Below, piece by piece: positions 31,102 through 39,792 of a stretch of DNA of 64,000 nucleotides. Source of the DNA: Listeria valentina (GTDB taxonomy: Bacteria; Bacillota; Bacilli; Lactobacillales; Listeriaceae); NCBI RefSeq assembly GCF_011800755.1, contig NZ_JAATJW010000006.1, positions 26,143 to 90,142 of the forward strand. Direction: 5' to 3'. The position numbers were made by a program, and so were the translations under genes. Numbering within the stretch: the stretch's first letter is position 1; the number at the start of each line of letters is the position of its first letter. Below the pieces are notes generated by a model that was not told the origin of the DNA, searched no databases, and saw nothing but the letters and a program-made list of their open reading frames with translations.

Positions 31102-31156
31102 GAAAAATCCCCCGTTCATTTTTATGATGTTCTTTAATTAATTAATAAGAAAATCG

Positions 31157-31276
31157 TAATAATAGTAATAGGCCTTGTGGATTTGTGGATAAGTAAGCTA
31201 ATCCATTTTTCTTCTAAGTTTTCCACATGTGTATAACCAGTGGAAAACTAGTGTCCTGTTATCCACATTATCCACA
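31157..31276 (-). other. oriC, unwinding half (dnaA-dnaN gap): DnaA boxes, DnaA-trios, AT-rich DUE
   Basis: Two tandem perfect DnaA boxes TTATCCACA at 31259-31267 and 31268-31276 touch the dnaA stop. Another perfect box, TGTGGATAA (31184-31192), is followed by a degenerate box, then a GC-rich GGCC (31171-31174), then five trios at 31157-31171 (reading 3' to 5': GAT AAT GAT AAT AAT), then an AT-rich stretch (31135-31155). This order (box, GC clamp, trios, AT-rich) is the basal unwinding system described in B. subtilis. Melting is expected to begin here. Confidence 0.92.
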
Positions 31277-31278
31277 GT

Positions 31279-32625
31279 TTAGTTTTTACGCAGATTTTTT
31301 TCTATTTCTTGAATATCGTTTTTTAAAACTTGATCACTTTTTAGCATCTGTGAAATTTTTTCGTGAGCATGAATGACAGTTGTATGGTCACGCCCACCAA
31401 ATTCATCGCCAATTTTTGGAAGTGAAGCATCGGTTAATTCCCGTGACATGTACATGGCGATTTGTCTAGGGAAGGCAATGCTTTTGGTTCTTTTTTTAGC
31501 TTTAAAATCTTCGAGTTTAACGTGGAAATACTCCCCAACAGCTTCTTGAATACCACTGATTGTGATAACGGAGGTTTTGGCATTTGGAATGATGTCCTTT
31601 AAAGCTTCCGCTGCAAGTCCAGCTGTAATGTCTTTATTTACAAGAGAAGAGTAAGCGACAACACGAATTAGTGCCCCTTCAAGCTCCCGAATATTCGAAT
31701 CAATTTGATTAGCAATATAAAGCATCACTTCATTTGGAATATCAAGCCCATCCGCTTTAGCCTTTTTCCGCAAAATCGCAATCCGCGTTTCAAGGTCCGG
31801 CGGAGTGATATCTGTAATTAGTCCCCATTCAAAACGTGAACGAAGCCGATCTTCAAGTGTTGGAATTTCTTTAGGTGGTCGGTCACTTGAAATGATGATT
31901 TGTTTTTGCTCATCGTAAAGCGCATTGAACGTATGGAAAAATTCTTCTTGTGTTCCTTCTTTACCAGCTAAAAATTGAATATCATCAATCAAAAGTACAT
32001 CAACATTGCGGTATTTCGTTCGAAATTCTTCTGTTTTGTTATCGCGAATAGAGCTGATAAATTCATTGGTAAATTTTTCGCTGGATAAGTACATCACATT
32101 TGCATTGTCTTTATGTTCTTGCACATAGTGGCCAACAGCATGCATCAAGTGCGTTTTACCGAGCCCAACGCCTCCGTAAATGAAAAGAGGGTTATATGCT
32201 TTTGCTGGCGCTTCTGCTACTGCAAGAGAAGCAGCATGTGCAAACCTATTACCGGAACCAATAACAAATGTATCAAAAATATATCTTGGATTTAACATAT
32301 GCTTGGAATTATCAGGATCATTTTCATCCGGTAAGTTTTGATTTTGGGGAATCGGCTTGTAATCAAAATTTTCTTCTTGTTCACCGTCAATGAAACGTAC
32401 ATCATAAGAAGCTCCCGTTACTTCTTGTAAAATATTGGCGATAAACTGCGTATAGCTCTTCTCAAGCCAATCACGAACAAAATTGTTAGGTGCCGAAATG
32501 ACAAATGTGTTGTCTTCAAGAGAATGTGCAGTAGTGGATTTCATCCAAGTATCATAGCTTGGTTTGCTCATATTCTTTTGAACAATTTCAAGTGCACGTG
32601 TCCAGATCTCTTCTATAGAATGCAA
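31279..32625 (-). CDS. dnaA: Chromosomal replication initiator DnaA
   Basis: A 448-residue AAA+ initiator. Domain I spans about residues 1-80. The AAA+ domain has Walker [18 protein letters not shown] (near 153) and Walker [11 protein letters not shown]. Domain IV ends with the DNA-binding signature [16 protein letters not shown] (near 405-420). I place the start at TTG 32625, seven bases after AAGGAGGG; the longer ATG frame to 32652 would put the ribosome-binding site inside the gene. DnaA boxes flank it on both sides, so it is probably autoregulated. Confidence 0.97.
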   Translation of the reverse strand: MHSIEEIWTRALEIVQKNMSKPSYDTWMKSTTAHSLEDNTFVISAPNNFVRDWLEKSYTQFIANILQEVTGASYDVRFIDGEQEENFDYKPIPQNQNLPDENDPDNSKHMLNPRYIFDTFVIGSGNRFAHAASLAVAEAPAKAYNPLFIYGGVGLGKTHLMHAVGHYVQEHKDNANVMYLSSEKFTNEFISSIRDNKTEEFRTKYRNVDVLLIDDIQFLAGKEGTQEEFFHTFNALYDEQKQIIISSDRPPKEIPTLEDRLRSRFEWGLITDITPPDLETRIAILRKKAKADGLDIPNEVMLYIANQIDSNIRELEGALIRVVAYSSLVNKDITAGLAAEALKDIIPNAKTSVITISGIQEAVGEYFHVKLEDFKAKKRTKSIAFPRQIAMYMSRELTDASLPKIGDEFGGRDHTTVIHAHEKISQMLKSDQVLKNDIQEIEKNLRKN

Positions 32626-32691
32626 AAAATTTCCCTCCTTTTTTGTGGACATAATTTTAAGGAAGAAAAATAACAGGGCGATTTTTAAAAG

Positions 32692-33017
32692 TTATCCACA
32701 AAACGGTAAAAATAGTGGATAAAGATATCCTGACCCTGTTAAGAAAATATCCACAATAAGAAATAATTATGTGGATAACTTTATTTTTCCTCAACTTATT
32801 TTCTATTCAACACCTGATATCTTATCAAAAAAAGGCTTTGATATCAAGGACTTTCAAAAAATATCCACAAATTTATCCACTTGTCGAAAAACCTTACCCA
32901 CAATCTGTGGGGTTGTGCATAACTTGTGCGTAACCCGTTTATAATTTTTCATGCTTTATAAAATTATTCACAATAAATTTTTATGATTCTGTGGATAACT
33001 TCACAGAATTATCCACA
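32692..33017. other. oriC, upstream DnaA-box cluster (dnaA-rpmH gap)
   Basis: About a dozen DnaA boxes in 326 bases. Perfect copies (TTATCCACA or its complement) are at 32692-32700, 32770-32778, 32990-32998 and 33009-33017. One- or two-mismatch copies are at 32714, 32747, 32861, 32873, 32894, 32914, 32925 and 32964. Orientations are mixed. The segment is AT-rich and lacks ORFs. It matches the incA/incB part of the Bacillus bipartite origin and also contains the dnaA promoter region. Confidence 0.95.
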
Positions 33018-33155
33018 ACTTCTTCTTTAAGAAAAGTATGCTTTTTTTTGATATAGATAAAATGGTAGAAGCAAAATTTTACTTTTTTCCTATAAAGAGG
33101 TTTTTTTAAGTTTTAAAATATGATATGATTAAGGGCGAAGTTTTTTCGTGCTCTA

Positions 33156-33184
33156 TTGACAAAAAACGTTTATTTCCGTACAAT
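33156..33184 (+). promoter_or_regulatory. rpmH promoter
   Basis: -35 TTGACA (33156-33161), a 17-base spacer, -10 TACAAT (33179-33184). It is a strong SigA-type promoter, as expected for a ribosomal protein gene. Confidence 0.88.
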
Positions 33185-33244
33185 ATTTAAGACTGTCTAA
33201 TAGATTTAATTCAATTGGACCCAGATAATGGGAGGTGTTATAAA

Positions 33245-33379
33245 GTGAAAAGAACATATCAACCAAGTAAACGTAAAAGAAAAAAAGTACACGGTTTCCG
33301 TGCACGTATGAGTTCTAAAAACGGCCGCAGAGTGTTAGCAGCACGTCGTCGTAAAGGAAGAAAAGTATTATCTGCGTAG
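33245..33379 (+). CDS. rpmH: 50S ribosomal protein L34
   Basis: A 44-residue, very basic protein with the L34 signature: it begins [13 protein letters not shown] and continues with HGFRARM and the tail [11 protein letters not shown]. It starts with GTG at 33245 behind GGGAGGTG. Normal length for the family. It is the first gene right of oriC and is followed by a terminator, although rnpA lies close downstream. Confidence 0.97.
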   Translation: MKRTYQPSKRKRKKVHGFRARMSSKNGRRVLAARRRKGRKVLSA

Positions 33380-33380
33380 A

Positions 33381-33408
33381 CCACTGATACGGCTCAGTGG
33401 TTTTTTTA
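33381..33408 (+). terminator. Terminator between rpmH and rnpA
   Basis: Arms CCACTGA (33381-33387) and TCAGTGG (33394-33400), followed by TTTTTTT. It probably lowers rnpA relative to rpmH expression by partial read-through. Confidence 0.88.
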
Positions 33409-33477
33409 TTGTTTTTTATGGAAAAAATCCATTTTTGATAGAAAGCGGATGGCATACGCAAGAAGATGGGAGACTGT

Positions 33478-33843
33478 ATGAAAAAAGAATATCGGATTAA
33501 AAAAAATGATGAATTTCAACGAGTGTTTAAGAAAGGGAAGTCATTTGCCAATCGGCAGTTTGTCGTGTATAAATTAAGAAGAGAAAAACAAGAAACTCAT
33601 TTTCGAATTGGTCTTTCTGTCAGTAAAAAAATTGGCAATGCAGTTTGTAGAAATCGCGTAAAGCGTTGTATCAGACAGACATTCCATGAGCTTGACCTCG
33701 AGGTTGAACAAGGAAATGATTATATTATTATCGCCCGAAAACCGGCGGCCAATATGGATTTTCATGAAATTAAGAAAAGTTTGATTCACGTCTTAAAAAT
33801 TGCGAAGGTACTAAAAAAGACCAAAACAAACAGCTCAAAATGA
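33478..33843 (+). CDS. rnpA: Ribonuclease P protein component
   Basis: A 121-residue basic protein that partners the RNase P RNA in tRNA 5' maturation. It has [18 protein letters not shown] at the start and the signature [14 protein letters not shown] at about residues 61-74. The ATG at 33478 after GGGAG is preferred to the in-frame ATG at 33466. The stop is 34 bases before yidC, so rnpA-yidC-jag are likely one transcript. Confidence 0.96.
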   Translation: MKKEYRIKKNDEFQRVFKKGKSFANRQFVVYKLRREKQETHFRIGLSVSKKIGNAVCRNRVKRCIRQTFHELDLEVEQGNDYIIIARKPAANMDFHEIKKSLIHVLKIAKVLKKTKTNSSK

Positions 33844-33877
33844 ATTGGAAATTTAAAAAAAGGCGGGGAGGTTACAC

Positions 33878-34744
33878 TTGTTGAAGAAGAAAAAGAACCT
33901 GAAGAAAAAACTCTTCGTGATCGGACTTGTTATTGCTTTAGTCACTGTACTTTCAGGCTGTGGCTATTCAACTGATCCAATCACAAAAGACTCACCAGGA
34001 TTCTGGAGTCATTACATTGTCTTTCCATTATCTTGGGTGATAAGATGGTTTGCTGATGCCTTCGGTGGCAATTATGCGGTTGGAATCATTGTTGTTACGA
34101 TTATTATTCGCTTAATTATTATGCCACTTATGATTAAACAGCTAAAAAGCCAAAAAGAAATGATGAAAGTTCAACCTTTACTTAAAGAGCTGCAAGAAAA
34201 ATATGCTTCTAAAGATAATGAAACAAGACAAAAGTTGCAGCAAGAAACAATGCGCTTATATCAAGAGCATAATATTAATCCGATGATGGGCTGTTTACCG
34301 CTTATTATCCAAATGCCAATTTTGATTGGTTTTTACCAAGCGATCAGCCGAACAGCTGAAATCAAGACAGATTCATTTTTATGGATGACGCTAGGTCAAC
34401 CCGATCCCATTTACATTTTGCCGATCATCGCTGCGATTACAACTTTCCTATCATCAAAAATTTCAATGATGGGGCAAACACAGCAAAATAAAACGATGGC
34501 CATGATGATTTATTTCATGCCAGTTATGATTTTGTTTATGGGGATCACACTTCCGTCAGCACTAGCTCTATACTGGATTATCGGGAATATTTTCACGGTC
34601 TTCCAAACACTTTTAATTAATAATCCTTTTAAAGCAAAAAGACTACAACAAGCTGAAGAAGCTGCCAAAGCTGAAGAAGCTCGTTTGAAGAAAAAAGCAG
34701 AACACATGAAAGCTTCAAAAAAAGGAGGTAAGAAGAGAAAGTGA
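33878..34744 (+). CDS. yidC: Membrane protein insertase YidC (lipoprotein form)
   Basis: A 288-residue Oxa1/YidC/SpoIIIJ insertase. The signal peptide ends with a lipobox (LSGC, Cys28). The Oxa1 core spans residues ~58-245 with five membrane spans, the conserved arginine in the hydrophilic groove (IIIRLIIMPLMIKQ), a long cytoplasmic hairpin rich in K/E/Q and INPMMGCLPLIIQMPI. The C-terminal tail is strongly basic (KKAEHMKASKKGGKKRK), as expected for ribosome contact. Start TTG at 33878 (or 33881) after GGGGAGG. The stop overlaps the jag start by four bases (GTGA). Confidence 0.95.
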   Translation: MLKKKKNLKKKLFVIGLVIALVTVLSGCGYSTDPITKDSPGFWSHYIVFPLSWVIRWFADAFGGNYAVGIIVVTIIIRLIIMPLMIKQLKSQKEMMKVQPLLKELQEKYASKDNETRQKLQQETMRLYQEHNINPMMGCLPLIIQMPILIGFYQAISRTAEIKTDSFLWMTLGQPDPIYILPIIAAITTFLSSKISMMGQTQQNKTMAMMIYFMPVMILFMGITLPSALALYWIIGNIFTVFQTLLINNPFKAKRLQQAEEAAKAEEARLKKKAEHMKASKKGGKKRK

Positions 34745-35358
34745 GAGATATTACTGCACAAGGTCAAACTGTTGAAGAAGCGATTCAAAATGGATTAAAA
34801 GAACTAGCCTTAAACCGTGATCAAGTGGAAGTAGAGGTCATGGACGAAGGTAAAAAAGGAATTTTTGGAATCGGTTCACGTCTTGCGATGGTCAAGGTCA
34901 TTGAAAAAGAAAACAGTGTACAAATTGTCACGGAATATATTTTGGATGTTGCTAAGAAAATGGGAGCGGAAATCTCACTTGAAGCAAAGGAAGAAGGAAA
35001 AGATGTTTACGTGCAAATTTCTGGTGAAAACCTTGGAGTTTTGATTGGAAAACATGGTCAAACACTTAATTCTTTGCAGTACTTGACTCAACTAATTGCC
35101 AATAAACAAAGTGAGCAGTTTAGAAATATCTTTGTCAATGTCGGTGATTATCGTGAACGCCGCTATGAAACACTCTCGAATCTTGCGGAAAAAATGGCTG
35201 GGAAAGCACTAAAAACCAAAAGTGCTGTTCATTTAGAGCCAATGCCATCTTTTGAAAGAAAAATTATCCATGCTGTTTTAAGTGAAAATGAAAAAATAGA
35301 AACGCATTCGGAAGGGCGCGATCCTTACCGTTATGTTGTAATTAAACCAGCACGTTAA
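34741..35358 (+). CDS. jag: RNA-binding protein Jag/KhpB
   Basis: A 205-residue protein with a Jag-N domain (residues 1-50, GKKGIFGIGSRLAMVKV), a KH domain (about 70-145, GVLIGKHGQTLNSLQYL) and an R3H domain (about 150-205, MPSFERKIIHAVLSE and RYVVIKPAR). KhpB works with KhpA in RNA binding and cell elongation. It begins with GTG, coupled to the yidC stop, and ends at the oriC-side convergent terminator. Confidence 0.95.
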   Translation: MRDITAQGQTVEEAIQNGLKELALNRDQVEVEVMDEGKKGIFGIGSRLAMVKVIEKENSVQIVTEYILDVAKKMGAEISLEAKEEGKDVYVQISGENLGVLIGKHGQTLNSLQYLTQLIANKQSEQFRNIFVNVGDYRERRYETLSNLAEKMAGKALKTKSAVHLEPMPSFERKIIHAVLSENEKIETHSEGRDPYRYVVIKPAR

Positions 35359-35404
35359 AAAAGACTGCAAACAAAGTCATGAAAAACTTTTTTTACAGTC
35401 TGAG

Positions 35405-35432
35405 CCACGCAAATTGCTTTGCGTGGTTTTTT
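35405..35432 (+). terminator. Terminator after jag
   Basis: Nine-base arms CCACGCAAA and TTTGCGTGG with a four-base loop and a T-run. It lies between convergent genes. Confidence 0.92.
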
Positions 35433-36642
35433 ATTGGAATAAAAGAGGAAGTTGCGCTTGAAAGTCATCCTGATGATGCGAAGGGATGGAACATGTGGTT
35501 ACCTTTCCCGTAGGTGTAAGCACAGCCTCTGTAAGTAAGTTACCATGAATGCAGCCAGTATCCAGATGAATTTTATTTTTTAAGCGAAAGGCATTTTTAG
35601 CGGCAACGTGTCCGAAAAAATGATAGGGATGATTTTCATTTGCTTCTTCTAATAGGAATAGCAATTGTTCTTCGGTAGGTCTTGACCGATCTAGATGGAA
35701 ATTGCGCATTTTTCGTAGGGACTTTTTATCAAGTTTGCCGAGATATTTATTTTTGCACGGGGCATGTGTCGCATAAAACGACGCTTGATTTGAGATAAGC
35801 TTATAGAAAGGCGCAGAGTGTTCTACAAGTGAATGAAATTTGGCAAGTAAATCAGGATTCTCTTCAAGGATGGGAATGGAATCGAAAAATCGAGAAACAA
35901 TTTCTTCGTTAGCATTTTTAATTTTTCCTTGGAGATAATGATAAACAAAAGATTCGTGATTCCCAATTACAAAATAAAAGTGTTCAAGGTTTAGATAAAG
36001 AAATTCAAGGATTGCTTTCGTGTTTTTCCCTTTGTCGATGGAATCTCCAAGCAAAATGAATTGGTGAGATGGATCAGGACGTTCTGTAATGCGTCCAAAT
36101 TGATCGAAGCGAAATCCATTTTTTTCTAGCAACGTCATAAGTTCTTCTAAACACTCATGTGTGTCACCAATGATATGGTAGGTTTTTCCGGGTTCAAGTA
36201 GGTATTTTTTGAGTTGATCGCCGTTTGACTCAATCGAAAAGTTTGAGATGGGTAATGTTAAGGCATGTTGACTCGCAAAATGGTCGCTTGCTAGTTTTGG
36301 TGTTTGATTTAAATAAACAGCTTCAAGCCGATATTGGTTCTCTTTTGCGATTTTTTGGATGCTTTCTTGTAGTGAATCAGAAGGATTGTTACCCATATGA
36401 ATTAAAATGTAGTCAGCTGATGTTGGAAAGGATGCCGACTTATTTAAGTCATCTAGAAAGCTTGTTTGATTCGTATCAGGAAAAAATTGAATAGTAGTAT
36501 AGTAATTTTTAGAAGGTTCATCGTTTCTTAAGGCAGGCATGAATTGTTGCTCGATGAACGTGAGCGCCTCGATAGATGTGCCTCCAAAAAACAGGAAAAT
36601 CGTATGGAGTTGGGTAGTGAGCTGTGAACTTGTTTCGACCAT
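35431..36642 (-). CDS. Calcineurin-type phosphatase with degenerate kinase-like N-terminus
   Basis: A 403-residue protein. From about residue 155 it is a PPP-type metallophosphatase with all metal motifs: IIGDTHE (near 158), LLGDSIDKG, VIGNHES, ATHAPC and HFFGHV. The first ~140 residues look like a worn-down P-loop kinase: FLFFGGTSIEAL stands where a Walker A loop would be but lacks the GKS/T, and DYILIHMGNNPSDSLQESIQ resembles the Asp/Asn region of polynucleotide kinases. Kinase-plus-phosphatase fusion is the layout of PNKP-type RNA/DNA end-repair proteins. The substrate is unknown. ATG at 36642 behind AAAGGAG. It runs against replication. A perfect parS lies just upstream. Confidence 0.75.
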   Translation of the reverse strand: MVETSSQLTTQLHTIFLFFGGTSIEALTFIEQQFMPALRNDEPSKNYYTTIQFFPDTNQTSFLDDLNKSASFPTSADYILIHMGNNPSDSLQESIQKIAKENQYRLEAVYLNQTPKLASDHFASQHALTLPISNFSIESNGDQLKKYLLEPGKTYHIIGDTHECLEELMTLLEKNGFRFDQFGRITERPDPSHQFILLGDSIDKGKNTKAILEFLYLNLEHFYFVIGNHESFVYHYLQGKIKNANEEIVSRFFDSIPILEENPDLLAKFHSLVEHSAPFYKLISNQASFYATHAPCKNKYLGKLDKKSLRKMRNFHLDRSRPTEEQLLFLLEEANENHPYHFFGHVAAKNAFRLKNKIHLDTGCIHGNLLTEAVLTPTGKVTTCSIPSHHQDDFQAQLPLLFQ

Positions 36643-36660
36643 TGGAGATTCTCCTTTCGA

Positions 36661-36676
36661 TGTTTCACGTGAAACA
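36661..36676. promoter_or_regulatory. parS site (perfect)
   Basis: TGTTTCACGTGAAACA, identical to the ParB/Spo0J consensus, about 4 kb right of oriC. Confidence 0.95.
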
Positions 36677-36746
36677 ATTAGAGTTTTAATTTTAATTATA
36701 GGTTTAGGAGAGCTGATTTTCAAGCTGTCTAACTGAAAAAACTTAA

Positions 36747-36784
36747 TTAAAATTTTATTTCAAAAATGGATTTTATGATATAAT
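36747..36784 (+). promoter_or_regulatory. murR promoter with MurR operator
   Basis: Extended -10 TGATATAAT (36776-36784). Just upstream, TTAAAATTTTATTTCAA (36747-36763) is a one-to-two-base variant of the two 17-base dyads found at the mupG and murQ promoters, so the regulator probably controls itself. Confidence 0.7.
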
Positions 36785-36805
36785 CAAAGAAAAAACAAGG
36801 AAGAA

Positions 36806-37666
36806 ATGGCTATGACAAATGGAAGTATTATCAATCTTATAAGTGGAATTCTAGATACGTTGCCTAAGTCGGAACAAAAAGTAGGGCGAACGATTTTAAA
36901 TGATCCTGACTTTGCTGTGAAAGCATCCGTACAGAATCTTGCAAAGAAAGCTGAAACAAGTGCCGCGGCAGTAATTCGATTTTCAAAGTCTTTAAATTTG
37001 GATAGTTTTCCTGAACTGAAGCGTCAGCTTTCTATGGAATTAGCAACGCCTAATAGGACGGGGTACTATGATATTGAACCGGGCGAATCTTTTGATTCAA
37101 TTCGTGAAAAATTGGTTTCTAATGTCAATCAGACAACACAAGATACCGCAAGTCAACTTAAGGAAGACGCCATCATTCGAGTTTGTGCAGAGATGGAACA
37201 AGCTGAAACAATTTATGCTTATGGCGTTGGAGCCTCGTGGCTTATTGCGGAAGATATTGCGCAAAAGTGGCTGCGTGCAGGGAAAAATGTATTTTTGTCG
37301 CAGGACCCGCATGTTCTTGCCATGGCTTTTTCTTCTGGCAAAGAAAATAGTTTGTTTTTTGCTATTTCAAATAGTGGGGAAACTTCGCAAGTGCTTGAAC
37401 TAGCAAATGAAGCGAAACAAAGCGGCTTAAAGGTAGTTAGTTTGACACGCATTGGAAATAATAAGTTGAAGTCGATTTCCGATTTGGTGTTAGAGACTTC
37501 TCGAGCTCCTGAAGCGGAAATGCGAAGTACGGCAACAAGTTCTAGGCAAGCACAGCTTTTGGTTATTGATATTTTATTTTATTATTTCGCATCAAAGCAA
37601 TATGATGAAATGATTACGCATATCAAAAAATCACGAGAAGCAACTAATCGTTTTCGTGAAAAATAA
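36806..37666 (+). CDS. murR: MurR/RpiR-family regulator of MurNAc-6P genes
   Basis: A 286-residue regulator with an N-terminal RpiR helix-turn-helix (about residues 1-77, VQNLAKKAETSAAAVIRFSKSL) and a C-terminal SIS sugar-phosphate domain (about 110-240, YGVGASWLIA and FFAISNSGETSQVLELA). It sits with mupG, murQ and murP and three matching operator-like dyads, so it should sense MurNAc-6-phosphate. Start ATG at 36806 (or 36812) after AAGGAAG. The gene symbol rests on context. Confidence 0.85.
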   Translation: MAMTNGSIINLISGILDTLPKSEQKVGRTILNDPDFAVKASVQNLAKKAETSAAAVIRFSKSLNLDSFPELKRQLSMELATPNRTGYYDIEPGESFDSIREKLVSNVNQTTQDTASQLKEDAIIRVCAEMEQAETIYAYGVGASWLIAEDIAQKWLRAGKNVFLSQDPHVLAMAFSSGKENSLFFAISNSGETSQVLELANEAKQSGLKVVSLTRIGNNKLKSISDLVLETSRAPEAEMRSTATSSRQAQLLVIDILFYYFASKQYDEMITHIKKSREATNRFREK

Positions 37667-37703
37667 AAGGCAGCATTTGAATTCACTCAAATGCTGCCTT
37701 TTT
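37666..37703. terminator. Bidirectional terminator between murR and mupG
   Basis: Fifteen-base perfect arms (37666-37680 and 37687-37701) around a 6-base loop, with A and T runs on either side; serves two convergent genes. Confidence 0.95.
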
Positions 37704-38761
37704 TAGTTGAAGCGTAATTTTATTTTTTGTCCGGCTGAAATATAGGAGAGACAATCCAGATAGAGCGGGCTAATTTGACCGATGCAATTTACTTTTTCAT
37801 TGGCTTCTAAAGGAATTTTTGTGATACAAATCTCGCCACTGTAACGCCCATATTTTTGATTATCAATAGTGATCGTTCCAGCAGGTCGGAGAATTGTATT
37901 TTTAGCATCTATTGCAAGTTCGTTAAAAGCTGGGCGACTATTTTCTAAACGTATCAAATCGCGCGCATCGTCCATTCGATTTTGATCACCGTGAATAAGG
38001 TGATTTTTTATTTGAACGGGTACAAAATCGGCTAATGTAGCTTCAAGAGACAAAGTCTGATTGAAAATAAGATTTTGCCAAAATGAAAAATGTAAGGGAT
38101 CTAGCGCCGGGTCGCCGATGTAAACATGGTCAACCGCTAACGTGAAGAGTTCCAAAGTCGCCGCGTAAGGGCTTGTAAAGCGATGCTTTTCTAAGGTTGG
38201 TAGACCTTCATAAAGGGGTAAACGTTTTTTGGAATCACCGGGTACGAAAGCTGAAATTTTAAGACCATTTCCGCGCAAAAAATGGTTTTTTTGTTTGAAA
38301 AAGGTTTCGTTCAAACCCGTTTCAGGCTTTGGATAGTAGTTATGAAAAGCTTCGATATTTTCCATCTGAGCAGCTGCTTCTTTTAAGGCGTCTAAAAAAG
38401 CTTGATCAATGGTGCTGGCATTTAAGTAAACCGTAATTTTCTGCGAAAGTAAGGCAATTTGCTGGATCCCAATGCCATAATCAATTCGCAAGCCCGTTAC
38501 GCCTATTTTTCGAATTGCTTCAGCATTTTCAAAGCTTAATTGGATTTTAGCTAAAGCATTTTCAGAAATATCTAAGATGAGATCCATATTATTTTCTTGA
38601 GCGGCTTTGCCTAATTCTTCTAGACGAGCCCGGTAATCTATTTTGCTTTCTTCTGGAATATGTAGTGAACTGAAGATAGATGAAAATCCATTTTGATGGG
38701 CTATTTGAACGGTCTCAGCAACGTTATCCAAATCCTGCAAATAAAGACTAATTCCTAGCAT
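37703..38761 (-). CDS. mupG: DUF871/MupG-type 6-phospho-N-acetylmuramidase
   Basis: A 352-residue cytosolic protein of the DUF871 family. It has an N-terminal TIM barrel (about residues 1-230, LGISLYLQDLDNVAETVQIAHQNGFSSIFSSLHIPEE and LRIDYGIG) and a smaller C-terminal cyclophilin-like domain. S. aureus MupG of this family splits MurNAc-6P-GlcNAc after PTS import. Its divergent placement against murQ-murP makes that role likely here. The ATG at 38761 behind GGAGG is preferred to the frame's upstream ATG at 38815, which would run through the promoter. Confidence 0.88.
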   Translation of the reverse strand: MLGISLYLQDLDNVAETVQIAHQNGFSSIFSSLHIPEESKIDYRARLEELGKAAQENNMDLILDISENALAKIQLSFENAEAIRKIGVTGLRIDYGIGIQQIALLSQKITVYLNASTIDQAFLDALKEAAAQMENIEAFHNYYPKPETGLNETFFKQKNHFLRGNGLKISAFVPGDSKKRLPLYEGLPTLEKHRFTSPYAATLELFTLAVDHVYIGDPALDPLHFSFWQNLIFNQTLSLEATLADFVPVQIKNHLIHGDQNRMDDARDLIRLENSRPAFNELAIDAKNTILRPAGTITIDNQKYGRYSGEICITKIPLEANEKVNCIGQISPLYLDCLSYISAGQKIKLRFN

Positions 38762-38786
38762 TTTATAACCTCCATTCTTATTATCA

Positions 38787-38815
38787 AGTATAAGACTTGT
38801 GAAATAAAATTTCAA
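38787..38815 (-). promoter_or_regulatory. mupG promoter with MurR operator
   Basis: Minus-strand -35 TTGAAA (38810-38815), a 17-base spacer, -10 TATACT (38787-38792). The -35 is part of the dyad TTGAAATTTTATTTCAC (complement of 38799-38815). Confidence 0.85.
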
Positions 38816-38843
38816 TTAAATATTACAAAAATAAAATAAAGTA

Positions 38844-38872
38844 TTGAAATTTTGTTTCAAAGGTTTTATAAT
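38844..38872 (+). promoter_or_regulatory. murQP promoter with MurR operator
   Basis: -35 TTGAAA (38844-38849), a 17-base spacer, -10 TATAAT (38867-38872). The operator TTGAAATTTTGTTTCAA (38844-38860) overlaps the -35, the same geometry as at mupG. Confidence 0.87.
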
Positions 38873-38894
38873 CTGTTTATGAGGAGTGATCGAG

Positions 38895-39779
38895 ATGTTA
38901 GAAAATTTATCCACAGAAAAGCAAAATTTGAAAACGCTTAACTTAGATACTTTAAAGGTTGAGGAAATTTTATCGATTATGAATGAAGAAGATGGAACGG
39001 TTGCAGCGAGCATAAAGCCAGCTCTTCCTGAAATTGCCAAAATTGTAAGGGCTGCCATTTCAAGTTTTAAACGAGGAGGACGTCTTATTTATATGGGAGC
39101 TGGTACGAGTGGGCGTCTTGGCGTGCTTGATGCGGTTGAATGTGTGCCCACGTTTGGCGTTTCTAAGGAGCAAGTGGTTGGTCTCATTGCTGGAGGGGAC
39201 GAAGCGTTTGTTATGGCGGTTGAAGGTGCGGAGGATTCTATTCAGCTTGGAAAGTCGGATTTAGAAGGGATTTCACTTACGGAGCTTGACACGGTGATTG
39301 GGATTGCTGCGAGTGGTCGGACGCCTTATGTGATCGGTGGCTTGGATTATGCGCGAAGTGTTGGAGCTACGGCGGCTGCGATTTCTTGTAACAAAGACGC
39401 TGCCATCTCGCAACATGCGGAAATCGCGGTCGAGGTCGTACCTGGAGCGGAGGTTTTAACCGGATCAACTCGGCTGAAAGCAGGAACGGCGCAGAAATTA
39501 ATTTTAAACATGATTTCAACGGCTTCTATGGTTGGAATTGGCAAGGTTTATAAGAACTTGATGGTGGACGTGAAGCCAACAAATGAAAAATTAGAAGAAC
39601 GGGCTAAACGAATTATCATGGAAGCAACGGAATGTGGCTACGACGAGGCTGAAAAGTTTTATTTTGCTGCTGAAAAACATGTAAAAACAGCGATTGTTAT
39701 GATTTTGACGGGAAGCACTAAAGAAGATGCTGAACAAAAACTTAGAGCTTCAAATGGTTTTGTAAGAAAAACAATTTAA
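38895..39779 (+). CDS. murQ: N-acetylmuramic acid 6-phosphate etherase
   Basis: A 294-residue SIS-domain lyase that cuts the D-lactyl ether of MurNAc-6P to give GlcNAc-6P. It has the glycine-rich YMGAGTSGRLGVLDAVECVPTFG (about residues 65-87), the acidic GGDEAFVMAVEGAEDS (near 100-115) and TGSTRLKAGTAQKLILNM (near 193-210). ATG at 38895, eight bases after AGGAG. murP follows after 13 bases. Confidence 0.95.
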   Translation: MLENLSTEKQNLKTLNLDTLKVEEILSIMNEEDGTVAASIKPALPEIAKIVRAAISSFKRGGRLIYMGAGTSGRLGVLDAVECVPTFGVSKEQVVGLIAGGDEAFVMAVEGAEDSIQLGKSDLEGISLTELDTVIGIAASGRTPYVIGGLDYARSVGATAAAISCNKDAAISQHAEIAVEVVPGAEVLTGSTRLKAGTAQKLILNMISTASMVGIGKVYKNLMVDVKPTNEKLEERAKRIIMEATECGYDEAEKFYFAAEKHVKTAIVMILTGSTKEDAEQKLRASNGFVRKTI

Positions 39780-39792
39780 GGGGTTGAGTAGG

